Shown: positions 1 to 6,922, counted from the stretch's first letter. The stretch: 7,794 nt of DNA from Acidimicrobium sp. BACL17 MAG-120823-bin42 (GCA_001438985.1 LIAZ01000054.1:1-7794); one strand, 5' to 3'. The notes: generated from the letters alone by a model not told the origin. Numbers and translations: made by a program.

Positions 1-10
1 ATGTAGTTGA

Positions 11-34
11 TCATCATGGAAAGTTTCATGATGA
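11..34. other. Short inverted repeat past the acyl-CoA synthetase gene
   Basis: A perfect 8-bp inverted repeat (TCATCATG, 8-nt spacer, CATGATGA) lies 16 bp beyond the stop codon of the minus-strand acyl-CoA synthetase. In RNA the stem could extend by a G-U and an A-U pair to leave a tetraloop. It may be a weak terminator or mRNA 3'-end hairpin for that gene. It is AT-rich and is not followed by a T tract on the minus strand, so it does not match a classical intrinsic terminator. A small protein-binding palindrome is the alternative. Nothing else is recognisable in bases 1-50. Confidence 0.35.
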
Positions 35-50
35 CGAGACTAGATGGGGC

Positions 51-1619
51 TTAGTTAACTTTGCGAGTTCGACCTTCCCAATACGGTGCACGCAAGTCTT
101 TCTTGAGGATCTTTCCGCTCGGGTTACGCGGCAAGGCGTCGATCCACGTGACCGACTTCGGGCACTTGAACCCAGCAAGACGCTCCTTGGCAAAGGAAAT
201 GATGTCGTCTTCGGTAACAGCCACATCGGGCTTGCGGACCACGATGGCCATTGGCACTTCACCCCACTTTTCGTCGGGCACACCAATGACTGCCACATCG
301 GCAATTGCCGGGTGACCCATGAGCGCGTTTTCCACTTCGGCTGGATACACGTTCTCGCCGCCCGAGACAACCATGTCCTTGACGCGGTCGAAAATGTAGA
401 CGTAGCCCTCTTCGTCGAGATACGCAGCATCGCCCGTCTTGAACCAACCATCAGCGGTGATCGTCTTCGCGGTTTCTTCTGGCATGTTCCAGTAGCCCTT
501 CATGATTTGGCCACCCTTTACCCAGATTTCACCAACGTCACCAACAGGGACATCGTTACCGGTGTCGGCATCAACAACTCGCAACTGCATGCCCGGAACA
601 ATCTTTCCGCACGAACGCAACAACTTGCGCTTTGGTCCGGTGAGATCGTGATCTTCTGGCATCAAGATGGTGGTCGCACCCGTTGTTTCGGTGAGGCCAT
701 ACACCTGCATGAAGTTGGTCTTGAACGTATTGATTGAACTTGACAACACCTCTTCCGAAATTGGCGACGCACCGTAAGCAATCAATTCGAGACTTGAGTA
801 ATCGGCCTTATCAACATCGGGCACCATCAGCATGAACTGCAACAGCACCGGAACCAAGAAGCCGTGCGTAATGCGGTGTTTGCCAATGAGCGTGACCAAT
901 TCGGCAGGATTGATGTCACGAATAATGACCGACTTTGCACCAAGTGCCATACCAGCAGTGGCCCAACCACCACCACCAATGTGGAACAGTGGCATTGCCA
1001 CCATGTTCACGGTGCGATCAGTGAACTTCCAGATCTCGGCTGCAAACGGAATGAGTGCAAAGAAGTTGTTATTGGTGAGCATGACACCCTTTGGCCTGCC
1101 CGTGGTGCCACTGGAATACAACTGAAACGCAACGTCTTCTGGCGCCGACCCGGTACCGGGATCGGTTGTTGCACCGCTGTTGGAGAAATCTTCATATGAC
1201 GGGAACTTGGCATGACCACCAATCACCACGATGGTCTTGACACCTGAAATGTCGTCCGCAATCGCATCGAGAATTGGCACGAAGTCTGGTCCAACAATGA
1301 GCACTTTTGCTTGCGAGTCGTTGACGATGTATGCAACTTCTGGTGCTGCGAGTCGCCAGTTGATATCAACGCTTACTGCATTCAGTAAGCCGCATGCGTA
1401 AAACACTTCAAAGTGATCGATGCCGTTCTTATCTAAAAAGGCCACGCGATCTTGCGAACCAACACCAGCAGCCTTAAGTGCGTTAGCAACTTTGCACGAA
1501 CGCTCGTACAACTGCCCCCATGTTTGTGTGCGGTCGCCTTGAATGAGCGCCACATTGTTCGGTTGGTTTGCCGCGTGCGTGCGCACGATTCCTGCGATGT
1601 TTGAAATGTTGTTCCCCAT
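51..1619 (-). CDS. Acyl-CoA synthetase (AMP-forming, FadD-like)
   Basis: A 522-aa member of the ANL adenylating family, which activates a carboxylic acid with ATP and loads it on CoA, probably to supply fatty acyl-CoA. All core motifs are present: P-loop YSSGTTGRPKG (168-178), YGLTETTG (307-314), TGD (395-397), the hinge region DRVKDMVVSGGENVYP (411-426), and the C-terminal PSGKILKKDLR with catalytic Lys503. Length is normal for the family. The frame stays open to a TTG at 1646. I prefer the ATG at 1619 because MGNN begins the recognisable N-terminal domain, and because a TAnnnT -10-like box ends 7 nt before it, as for a leaderless mRNA. The gene is divergent from the dehydrogenase at 1673, which may share its pathway. 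Chain length or substrate (fatty acid, steroid side chain, aromatic acid) cannot be read from sequence alone. The family call is firm; the substrate is open. Confidence 0.95.
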   Translation of the reverse strand: MGNNISNIAGIVRTHAANQPNNVALIQGDRTQTWGQLYERSCKVANALKAAGVGSQDRVAFLDKNGIDHFEVFYACGLLNAVSVDINWRLAAPEVAYIVNDSQAKVLIVGPDFVPILDAIADDISGVKTIVVIGGHAKFPSYEDFSNSGATTDPGTGSAPEDVAFQLYSSGTTGRPKGVMLTNNNFFALIPFAAEIWKFTDRTVNMVAMPLFHIGGGGWATAGMALGAKSVIIRDINPAELVTLIGKHRITHGFLVPVLLQFMLMVPDVDKADYSSLELIAYGASPISEEVLSSSINTFKTNFMQVYGLTETTGATTILMPEDHDLTGPKRKLLRSCGKIVPGMQLRVVDADTGNDVPVGDVGEIWVKGGQIMKGYWNMPEETAKTITADGWFKTGDAAYLDEEGYVYIFDRVKDMVVSGGENVYPAEVENALMGHPAIADVAVIGVPDEKWGEVPMAIVVRKPDVAVTEDDIISFAKERLAGFKCPKSVTWIDALPRNPSGKILKKDLRAPYWEGRTRKVN

Positions 1620-1626
1620 CCCGCAG

Positions 1627-1655
1627 AAACTAGTCTTGGGAGACAACTAACACAA
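1627..1655 (-). promoter_or_regulatory. Possible promoter of the acyl-CoA synthetase
   Basis: Read on the minus strand, TTGTGT (1655-1650) is separated by exactly 17 nt from TAGTTT (1632-1627), which fits the loose actinobacterial TAnnnT -10 pattern. Seven bases separate it from the ATG at 1619, so transcription would start at or next to the start codon and give a leaderless mRNA. No convincing Shine-Dalgarno sequence precedes that ATG. Each hexamer matches consensus at only about half its positions, so this is suggestive. I see no comparable box for the divergent plus-strand gene in the same 53-bp gap. Confidence 0.35.
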
Positions 1656-1672
1656 GAGCGGGGTCCTCATAT

Positions 1673-2603
1673 ATGAGCGCGATAGAACTTGGATACGACG
1701 GAAAAGTAGCGATCATCACAGGAGCCGGCGGTGGCCTTGGACGCCAACACGCATTATTAATGGCTTCCCGAGGGGCACTGGTGGTTGTCAACGACCTGGG
1801 CGGTGCACTCGATGGCAGCGGTAGCGATAAAGGAGCCGCCCAAAAAGTGGTGGACGAAATCGTGGCCCTCGGTGGCGAAGCCGTTGCAGATACCAACAGC
1901 GTGTCCACCCCCGAAGGCGGCGCGGCGATTGTTGCAGGCGCCGTAAAGGCATTTGGCCGTGTTGACATTGTGATCAACAACGCAGGAATCTTGCGCGACA
2001 AGAGCTTTCACAACATGGACCCATCGCTGATGAACCCCGTGTTTGATGTGCACTTGAAAGGTGCGTTCCACGTAACGCAACCTGCATTCGTGTTGATGCG
2101 CGAGCAAGGTTATGGACGCATCGTTTCCACATCGTCTGCTGCAGGAATCTTTGGCAACTTTGGTCAGACAAATTACGGCGCAGCAAAGATGGGCCTTGTT
2201 GGATTCACGCGCGTACTCGCCGTTGAAGGTGCAAAGTACAACATCAAAGCCAACGCCATTGCCCCACTTGCACTTACGCGCATGACCGAAGCATTGTTCA
2301 GCGGCGCGATGGCCGAAAAGTTGCAGCCAGAAAAGATTTCACCAATCGTTGCGTACCTTGCTCACGAAGCCAATCGTTGCATATCTTGCTCACGAAGATT
2401 GTCCGGTAAGTGGCGAGGTGTACAGCGTTGGTGGTGGTCGTGTTGCACGCGTGTTCATTGCCGAGACCGAGGGATACCACAACCCAAACCTGACGATGGA
2501 AGATGTGCGCGACAACTTTGCACAAATCCGTAACGAAGATGGCTACGTAGTGCCTGCCAACATTGGCGAAGAAACAGCGATGTTTCTTCCCTACCTCAAG
2601 TAA
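1673..2603 (+). pseudogene. Short-chain dehydrogenase, (3R)-hydroxyacyl-CoA dehydrogenase-like, frameshifted as read
   Basis: A classical SDR of the group related to the dehydrogenase domain of peroxisomal multifunctional enzyme 2, which probably oxidises 3-hydroxyacyl-CoA with NAD(P). Visible features are the nucleotide-binding TGAGGGLG (16-23), NDLGG (40-44, typical of this group), NNAGILRDKSF (102-112), Ser155, and Tyr168/Lys172 in NYGAAK. The reading frame is intact to residue 232. There a 28-bp tandem duplication (2342-2397) shifts it by +1. As read, translation continues in a basic, Cys/Trp-rich nonsense tail to a stop at 2533. The true C-terminus continues in the next frame to the TAA at 2601-2603 and includes CPVSGEVYSVGGGRVARVF. 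Removing one repeat copy gives a normal 300-aa protein. The lesion may be an assembly error rather than a real pseudogene. ATG 1673 is the only sensible start. The hydrolase gene follows 15 bp after the stop and is probably co-transcribed. Confidence 0.9.
2342..2397 (+). repeat. 28-bp imperfect tandem duplication causing a frameshift
   Basis: Two adjacent 28-nt copies, 2342-2369 and 2370-2397, both begin CCAATCGTTGC and end CTTGCTCACGAAG. They differ at two positions (G/A and C/T). Each copy, in its own frame, encodes PIVAYLAHE. Both differences fall on third codon positions (GCG/GCA for Ala, TAC/TAT for Tyr) and are silent. Because 28 is not a multiple of three, the second copy moves the rest of the dehydrogenase gene out of frame. 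Confidence 0.97.
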
Positions 2604-2618
2604 CGCGCACCATACGCC

Positions 2619-3482
2619 GTGAACACCATCCACGTTGCATCAAGTGATGGCGTGGACATTCCGGTGTACGACTATGCGCCAGGCTCAACGCGTGGTGGTG
2701 TGTTGTTCTCGCACGCAACAGGGTTTCATGGCCGCTGCTTCAACAGCACTGCTGCACTACTTGCCGATAGCGCGCACTGCTATTCGTTCGACTATCGCGG
2801 TTACGGCGATGCAACATTGCCCACCGATTGGAACGTGACGTGGGGCGGTTATGGCGACGATGCGCAAACCGTTGCCCAACATTGTGCCCGCGAAAGCGGA
2901 CCACTGATTGCGTTTGGTCACAGCATGGGTGGTGCTGCATTAGTAATGGCTGCACTACGCGAACCCGAATTGTTCCGTGCATTGGTGCTGTTTGAGCCGA
3001 TCATCTTTCCACCCGTTGTGCGCGAAAATGGCACTGCCGGAGGACCAAGCCCGCTGTCCGAAGGTGCTCGCAGGCGACGCACCACGTTTGCCTCATTTAC
3101 TGAAGCAATCGCCAACTACTCGGCGAAGCCGCCGCTGAATGTGTTTAGCCCCGAGGTTCTCAGCGATTATGTGCACTTCGGCTTTCGCGCACACGAAGAC
3201 AACACCGTGTCGCTGAAATGTGCGCCCGAACACGAAGCACGAACATATGAATCGGGCGCATTGCACGAAACATGGAACGATTTAGCAAAACTGCGCATGC
3301 CCGTGTGGATAGTTTCGGGTCAGATGATTCCCATGTCCCCTGCCGCGTTTGCCAAGCCACTTGCCGATGCAATTCCTGGAAGCACGTTTGTGCAATGGGA
3401 CGACCTTGGCCACTTTGGACCAATGCAAGACCCACCGCGCATCGCTCAACTGATTACCTCTATAGAAACGACAATTACATGA
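2619..3482 (+). CDS. Alpha/beta hydrolase
   Basis: A 287-aa single-domain alpha/beta hydrolase fold protein without a signal peptide, so probably cytoplasmic. The nucleophile elbow is GHSMGG with Ser102. The general base is probably His265 in DLGHFGPMQDP. A conserved-looking FDYRGYGD (57-64) follows strand 4. The usual acid after strand 7 is not obvious: VSGQMIPMSP has no Asp or Glu. Glu126, after strand 6 in LVLFEP, could serve instead. The start is the GTG at 2619, because an in-frame stop (the TAA of the previous gene) lies 15 bp upstream and no other early start exists. Its own stop overlaps the nuclease start (ATGA, 3479-3482). Neighbouring lipid genes suggest a lipase, esterase or thioesterase role on acyl substrates, but the fold alone does not define a substrate. 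Confidence 0.9.
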   Translation: MNTIHVASSDGVDIPVYDYAPGSTRGGVLFSHATGFHGRCFNSTAALLADSAHCYSFDYRGYGDATLPTDWNVTWGGYGDDAQTVAQHCARESGPLIAFGHSMGGAALVMAALREPELFRALVLFEPIIFPPVVRENGTAGGPSPLSEGARRRRTTFASFTEAIANYSAKPPLNVFSPEVLSDYVHFGFRAHEDNTVSLKCAPEHEARTYESGALHETWNDLAKLRMPVWIVSGQMIPMSPAAFAKPLADAIPGSTFVQWDDLGHFGPMQDPPRIAQLITSIETTIT

Positions 3483-4303
3483 CCGCATGGCCTATTCCTG
3501 AAGCACTCTCGCCTTCGAGTACCAGCACGTTTCAAAACTGTCCGCTGCAATTTCGTTTTCAAAATATTCAGAAACTTCCGCAACCGCCAAGCGTTGCCGC
3601 AGTAAAAGGCAACGTCGTGCACCGTGCGCTCGAGTTGTTGTTCGAACTCGAACCAGCACAACGCACCGAAGCGGCTGCACTGGCATTTGCTGGCACTGCA
3701 CGTACCGAGTTTGAACCAACCTATGACATCACCGGCTTGAACTTAAATGAAGCACAACGTGATGCATTCTGGAAAGACTGCGACTCGTTGATGAAGAGTT
3801 ACCTGCGCATGGAAGACCCAACAACAGTCAACGTCGTTGACCTTGAATTATGGGTGGAAGCACCTGTCAACAACTTTGGTTTGCGTGGTTACGTTGACCG
3901 CATCGAACGTGACGCCGAAGGCAGCCTGATTATTAGCGACTACAAAACTGGTAAAGCACCGCGCGAACAAGACGTTGATGCAAAGATGCAGCAACTGCAC
4001 ATGTACGCCTACATGCTGCGCGAAATGCGCGGCGAAGCACCAAGCAAAGTGAGCCTCATGTTCGTCAAAGACGGCATTCGACACACGCGTGCCGTTACCG
4101 AACAGACCATGAAGTTCGTTGTCACTAAAACATCAGCATTGTTTAAAACCATTTCCAATGCGTGCACCACAGGCAACTTCCCCACAAAGAAAAGTGCTCT
4201 CTGCAATTTCTGCTCGTTCAAGGATTGGTGTCCCGAGTTTGGCGGCAACCCTGCCGATGCCGAGGTTGGTGCAGCAGTGAAATATCCTCGACCTGCAGCA
4301 TGA
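3479..4303 (+). CDS. RecB-like PD-(D/E)XK nuclease with predicted Fe-S cluster
   Basis: A 274-aa stand-alone nuclease domain of the RecB/AddB/Cas4 type (PF12705-like). The motifs appear in order: SPSSTSTFQNCP with Cys21; GNVVHRALE with His49; LRGYVDRIER with Asp140; IISDYKTGK with Asp154 and Lys156, the core D-x-K catalytic pair; and the motif QQLHMYAY (171-178), where Gln172 and Tyr176 are the likely QxxxY pair. Near the C-terminus is C-x2-C-x5-C (Cys242, 245, 251). With Cys21 it would bind a 4Fe-4S cluster, as in AddB and Cas4. All catalytic residues are present, so an active Mg-dependent DNA nuclease is expected. No helicase domain is fused or adjacent. Stand-alone proteins of this size are common in actinobacteria (Mycobacterium Rv2119 is, from memory, of this kind), and their role is poorly defined. 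The frame is open upstream to 3272, but that part lies inside the hydrolase gene. ATG 3479 in the ATGA overlap is the likely start. Confidence 0.9.
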   Translation: MTAWPIPEALSPSSTSTFQNCPLQFRFQNIQKLPQPPSVAAVKGNVVHRALELLFELEPAQRTEAAALAFAGTARTEFEPTYDITGLNLNEAQRDAFWKDCDSLMKSYLRMEDPTTVNVVDLELWVEAPVNNFGLRGYVDRIERDAEGSLIISDYKTGKAPREQDVDAKMQQLHMYAYMLREMRGEAPSKVSLMFVKDGIRHTRAVTEQTMKFVVTKTSALFKTISNACTTGNFPTKKSALCNFCSFKDWCPEFGGNPADAEVGAAVKYPRPAA

Positions 4304-4848
4304 CATTTGATCCCTCCGCCCGCTTCGAACGATTCGATAACACGGTTGACTCCTCGCTCGAACGCATCCGCGATTTCAAGATGGTCAAGGTGGTGTTCAG
4401 CATTGCCAGTGCGGTAGGCGACTTTGGCATCTTGTGGCACATCATTGGATTGTTGCGTGCGCTTGGCAGCGTCGATCGCTTTCAGCAAGCACTGGTGTTT
4501 TCCACCATGATCGGCGTCGAAAGCCTGCTCCTGAATCAAGGCATCAAGCGGCTATTCCGTCGCTCGCGACCCACCACCCGTGGTGACGAGCGGTTTGCCT
4601 TGCGCACGCCCCGCACATCCAGTTTCCCAAGCGGGCACTCGTCATCGGCGTTTTTCTCGGCACTAGTGCTCACCTATTTCTTTGCTTGGCAATGGTGGCC
4701 TCTGTTTTATGCACTAGCAATGGTGATTGCCATTAGCCGCATCGGTGTGCGCATTCATCACGCCAGTGACGTTGTTGGTGGCGCCATCGTTGGCACACTG
4801 ATGGGTATTGCAGGCCTTGTGTTTTTGAACGGAATCCAACTGATATGA
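4300..4848 (+). CDS. PAP2-family membrane phosphatase
   Basis: A 182-aa integral membrane phosphatase of the PAP2/lipid phosphate phosphatase superfamily. It has the complete three-part signature. Motif 1 is K-x6-R-P (Lys83, Arg90, Pro91). Motif 2 is PSGH (110-113). Motif 3 is S-R-x5-H-x3-D (Ser146, Arg147, His153, Asp157). His113 and His153 are the expected acid/base and nucleophile. About five hydrophobic segments are visible, at roughly 30-52, 64-79, 117-130, 134-150 and 158-178, after a charged N-terminal 28 residues. Substrates in the family include phosphatidate, prenyl diphosphates and phosphatidylglycerol phosphate. With WS/DGAT two genes downstream, phosphatidate to diacylglycerol is an attractive inference, but a polyprenyl diphosphatase role is equally allowed by sequence. 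The start is the ATG at 4300, overlapping the nuclease stop as ATGA; the frame open upstream to 4162 lies in the nuclease gene. Confidence 0.92.
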   Translation: MTFDPSARFERFDNTVDSSLERIRDFKMVKVVFSIASAVGDFGILWHIIGLLRALGSVDRFQQALVFSTMIGVESLLLNQGIKRLFRRSRPTTRGDERFALRTPRTSSFPSGHSSSAFFSALVLTYFFAWQWWPLFYALAMVIAISRIGVRIHHASDVVGGAIVGTLMGIAGLVFLNGIQLI

Positions 4849-5444
4849 CCACCACATTTGCACTCACCTACGACTACCGGTGCCCCTATGGGGGCATTGT
4901 GCATGACCACGTGGCCACCGCATTAAAAGCCGGTGCGCCATGGAATGTGACATTCACACCGTTTTGCCTCGGCCAGTCACACGTTGAAGAAGGACAAACC
5001 GACATTTGGGATCGTCCACAAGACGACACCGGCATTCTCGCGCTTCAAGCATCCATTGCCGTGCGCGACACACAAGCCGACACGTTTTTGAATATGCATC
5101 ACGCGCTATACGAATACCGACATACACAAAACGGAAATTTGCGCGAGCGAGCGCCGTTGTCTGAAGTAATTGCCAAGCACGGCGTAGATGTCGATGCGAT
5201 GTGGGCAGAAGTTGACAGCGGTCGTCCGCTTGCCACCATCAAAGAAGAACACACGTCGTATGGCCGCACACACTCGGTGTGGGGTGTGCCAACATTTATT
5301 GTCGGCGACAAAGCCGTGTTCGTTCGCTTACTCGACCGACCAATGGGCGATGCGCAATTGGCAACCACCACGGTCAATCGCATATTGGACAACATTGCAT
5401 GGGACTCACTCAATGAGTTCAAGCACACTTCGGTGCCACGATGA
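4845..5444 (+). CDS. DsbA-family thioredoxin-fold protein, single active-site cysteine
   Basis: A 199-aa protein with the DsbA/FrnE-type thioredoxin fold. The N-terminus TTTFALTYDYRCPYGG carries the redox loop, and WGVPTFIVG (147-155) carries the cis-proline (Pro149) that packs against it. An alpha-helical insertion lies between them, as in DsbA. The active-site motif is CPYG (Cys13 to Gly16) instead of CxxC. The only other cysteine is Cys41, in the strand TPFCLG. It is therefore unlikely to be a classical dithiol oxidase. A monothiol (glutaredoxin-like) reaction using a low-molecular-weight thiol such as mycothiol, or a GST-kappa/isomerase-like role, is more plausible. There is no signal peptide, so it is cytoplasmic, unlike secreted DsbA. 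Both ends overlap neighbours by ATGA, placing it in the same transcript as the PAP2 phosphatase and the acyltransferase. The substrate is unknown. Confidence 0.85.
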   Translation: MTTTFALTYDYRCPYGGIVHDHVATALKAGAPWNVTFTPFCLGQSHVEEGQTDIWDRPQDDTGILALQASIAVRDTQADTFLNMHHALYEYRHTQNGNLRERAPLSEVIAKHGVDVDAMWAEVDSGRPLATIKEEHTSYGRTHSVWGVPTFIVGDKAVFVRLLDRPMGDAQLATTTVNRILDNIAWDSLNEFKHTSVPR

Positions 5445-6922
5445 ACCACGACATGCCCCGCTTTGACGATCGCATGAGCGACGCCGAAGCGTTGATGTGG
5501 CGTGCAGAGAAAGATCCGTTTCTTACATCCACTTTTGCCACGATCACCATTCTTGATCGCGTACCAAACTTTGATGCATTCGTCGCACGAATGGACCGCG
5601 CATCACGAGTGATCGCGCGCCTGCGCCAACGTGTGCAGCCTGCACCCGCCTCGGTAGGCCCACCTCGCTGGGTAGACGACCCCGAATTCAACATTGCACA
5701 TCACGTGCGTCGCATGGCATTGCCTGCACCGGGCACCATGCGCCAACTGCTCGACCTGTCCACGCTGCTCGTTGCTGACGCCTTCGATCGTTCACGACCG
5801 CTGTGGCAGTTCACTGTGATCGACGGTCTCGAAGGTGGCAAGTCGGCACTCATTCAAAAACTGCACCACACCATCACTGATGGCCAAGGCGGTGTTGCAC
5901 TATCGATGCAATTCCTCGATCTCGAACGCAACGCCGATCCACCCCCACCACTTGATCCATCGCTATTTCGCGAGCCTGTCGAATCATCAAGCAGCCCATC
6001 GGATTTACTTACGTCCTCGTTCCAAGACGTGATGCGTGCGCCACTCAGTGCACTGCGCCAAGTGCGCGAACTCTTGCAAGACCCAGCACAACTTCCTGGC
6101 CTTGGCACACAGGCCGCCGCCACGGTGCGCGGACTGGTTTCCGAACTCAGCACTGTCGATCCAGCGCGCTCGCCATTGTGGACACAGCGTTCGCTGCAAC
6201 GACAAACCGAAACATTGCGTGCGCCGTACCGCGAGATGATTGATGCATCGCGTGCACTGGGCGGCAAATTGAACACCGCGTTTCTTACTGCTGCAGCCGA
6301 TGCTGCTGGTCGCTACCACCGCAAACTTGGATCACCTGTTGAGTCGCTACGCACCAGCATGGCAATCAGCACTCGTAATGAAGAGTCGGGTGCAAACGCA
6401 TTCACCTTGGTGCGCTTGTTGGTGCCCACTGGCGACATGCCAATCACCGAACGCTTTGCCGCAATCAACGAACTTGTTGAACAAGCACGTGAGTCATCAA
6501 AGAATGCACAGCTCGACACACTGGCAACCGCATCGTCGTTGTTGCCCACATCGGTGCTCACCCGCATTGCCCGCACACAAAGCCAAACTGTCGACTTCGC
6601 TACATCGAATGTGCGCGGCGCCGGAATCCCGCTGTATATCAGCGGCGCCATGATCCTTGAGAACTACCCACTTGGACCACTAGGCGGTGTTGCCTTCAAC
6701 CTGACCATGCTCAGTTACAACGGCAGTTTGGACATGGGCCTCAATGTCGACACCGAGGCCGTTGCGTACCCCGTGTTGCTATCACAGTGCATCAACGAAT
6801 CGTTGCAACAGATTGCTGGTTATGCACCGAACGCACAAACGTTGACAAAAGAAACAGCACGTGGCGACAACGCGGCTACGAAGCGACGACGCTTCAGGCT
6901 TGCGTGGTGGAAGAAGCGCTAG
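5441..6922 (+). CDS. WS/DGAT acyltransferase (wax ester synthase/diacylglycerol acyltransferase)
   Basis: A 493-aa member of the WS/DGAT family (wax ester synthase and acyl-CoA:diacylglycerol acyltransferase), which transfers acyl groups from acyl-CoA to diacylglycerol or fatty alcohol to form storage triacylglycerol or wax ester. Diagnostic motifs are RMSDAEALMW near the N-terminus (11-20), SRPLW (118-122), and the catalytic HHxxxDG as HHTITDG (142-148), where His143 is the expected base. The SNVRGAGIPLY segment resembles the conserved SNVPGP stretch of the C-terminal domain. Length is normal for the family. The C-terminus ends in a strongly basic, Trp-containing tail (RRRFRLAWWKKR) that could help membrane or lipid-droplet association. 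The ATG at 5441 overlaps the previous stop as ATGA; internal ATGs at 5453 and 5474 are possible alternatives. It is the last gene of the overlapping chain. Its 3' end overlaps the small minus-strand gene by 29 bp. Confidence 0.95.
   Translation: MNHDMPRFDDRMSDAEALMWRAEKDPFLTSTFATITILDRVPNFDAFVARMDRASRVIARLRQRVQPAPASVGPPRWVDDPEFNIAHHVRRMALPAPGTMRQLLDLSTLLVADAFDRSRPLWQFTVIDGLEGGKSALIQKLHHTITDGQGGVALSMQFLDLERNADPPPPLDPSLFREPVESSSSPSDLLTSSFQDVMRAPLSALRQVRELLQDPAQLPGLGTQAAATVRGLVSELSTVDPARSPLWTQRSLQRQTETLRAPYREMIDASRALGGKLNTAFLTAAADAAGRYHRKLGSPVESLRTSMAISTRNEESGANAFTLVRLLVPTGDMPITERFAAINELVEQARESSKNAQLDTLATASSLLPTSVLTRIARTQSQTVDFATSNVRGAGIPLYISGAMILENYPLGPLGGVAFNLTMLSYNGSLDMGLNVDTEAVAYPVLLSQCINESLQQIAGYAPNAQTLTKETARGDNAATKRRRFRLAWWKKR

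Noticed and set aside
312..737. 141-aa plus-strand frame antisense to the acyl-CoA synthetase
   Set aside because: The opposite strand carries the conserved adenylation motifs. This is a shadow frame.
1620..1646. Longer acyl-CoA synthetase starting at TTG 1646
   Set aside because: The extra nine residues resemble no conserved N-terminus, and the -10-like box at 1627-1632 would fall inside the coding region. Kept only as a less likely alternative.
2342..2400. Programmed ribosomal frameshift in the SDR
   Set aside because: No slippery heptamer or downstream structure was seen. The shift is fully explained by the extra 28-nt copy, and a frameshift event would leave the duplicated peptide in the product.
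2349..2603. Separate 84-aa gene starting with TTG at 2349
   Set aside because: It is the true C-terminal part of the SDR in the shifted frame. It starts inside the repeat and continues the family sequence exactly, so it is not an independent gene.
3479..4303. Cas4 or part of a defence system
   Set aside because: The fold and cysteines resemble Cas4, but there are no CRISPR repeats, cas genes, helicase or other defence genes. The neighbours are metabolic.
4009..4539. 176-aa minus-strand frame across the nuclease/PAP2 junction
   Set aside because: It lies antisense to two well-supported genes with complete motifs. Its His/Ala/Gln-rich sequence has no recognisable domain, as expected for a shadow frame.
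5854..6276. 140-aa minus-strand frame within WS/DGAT
   Set aside because: It is antisense to the acyltransferase core, Ser/Arg/Cys-rich and without a recognisable domain.
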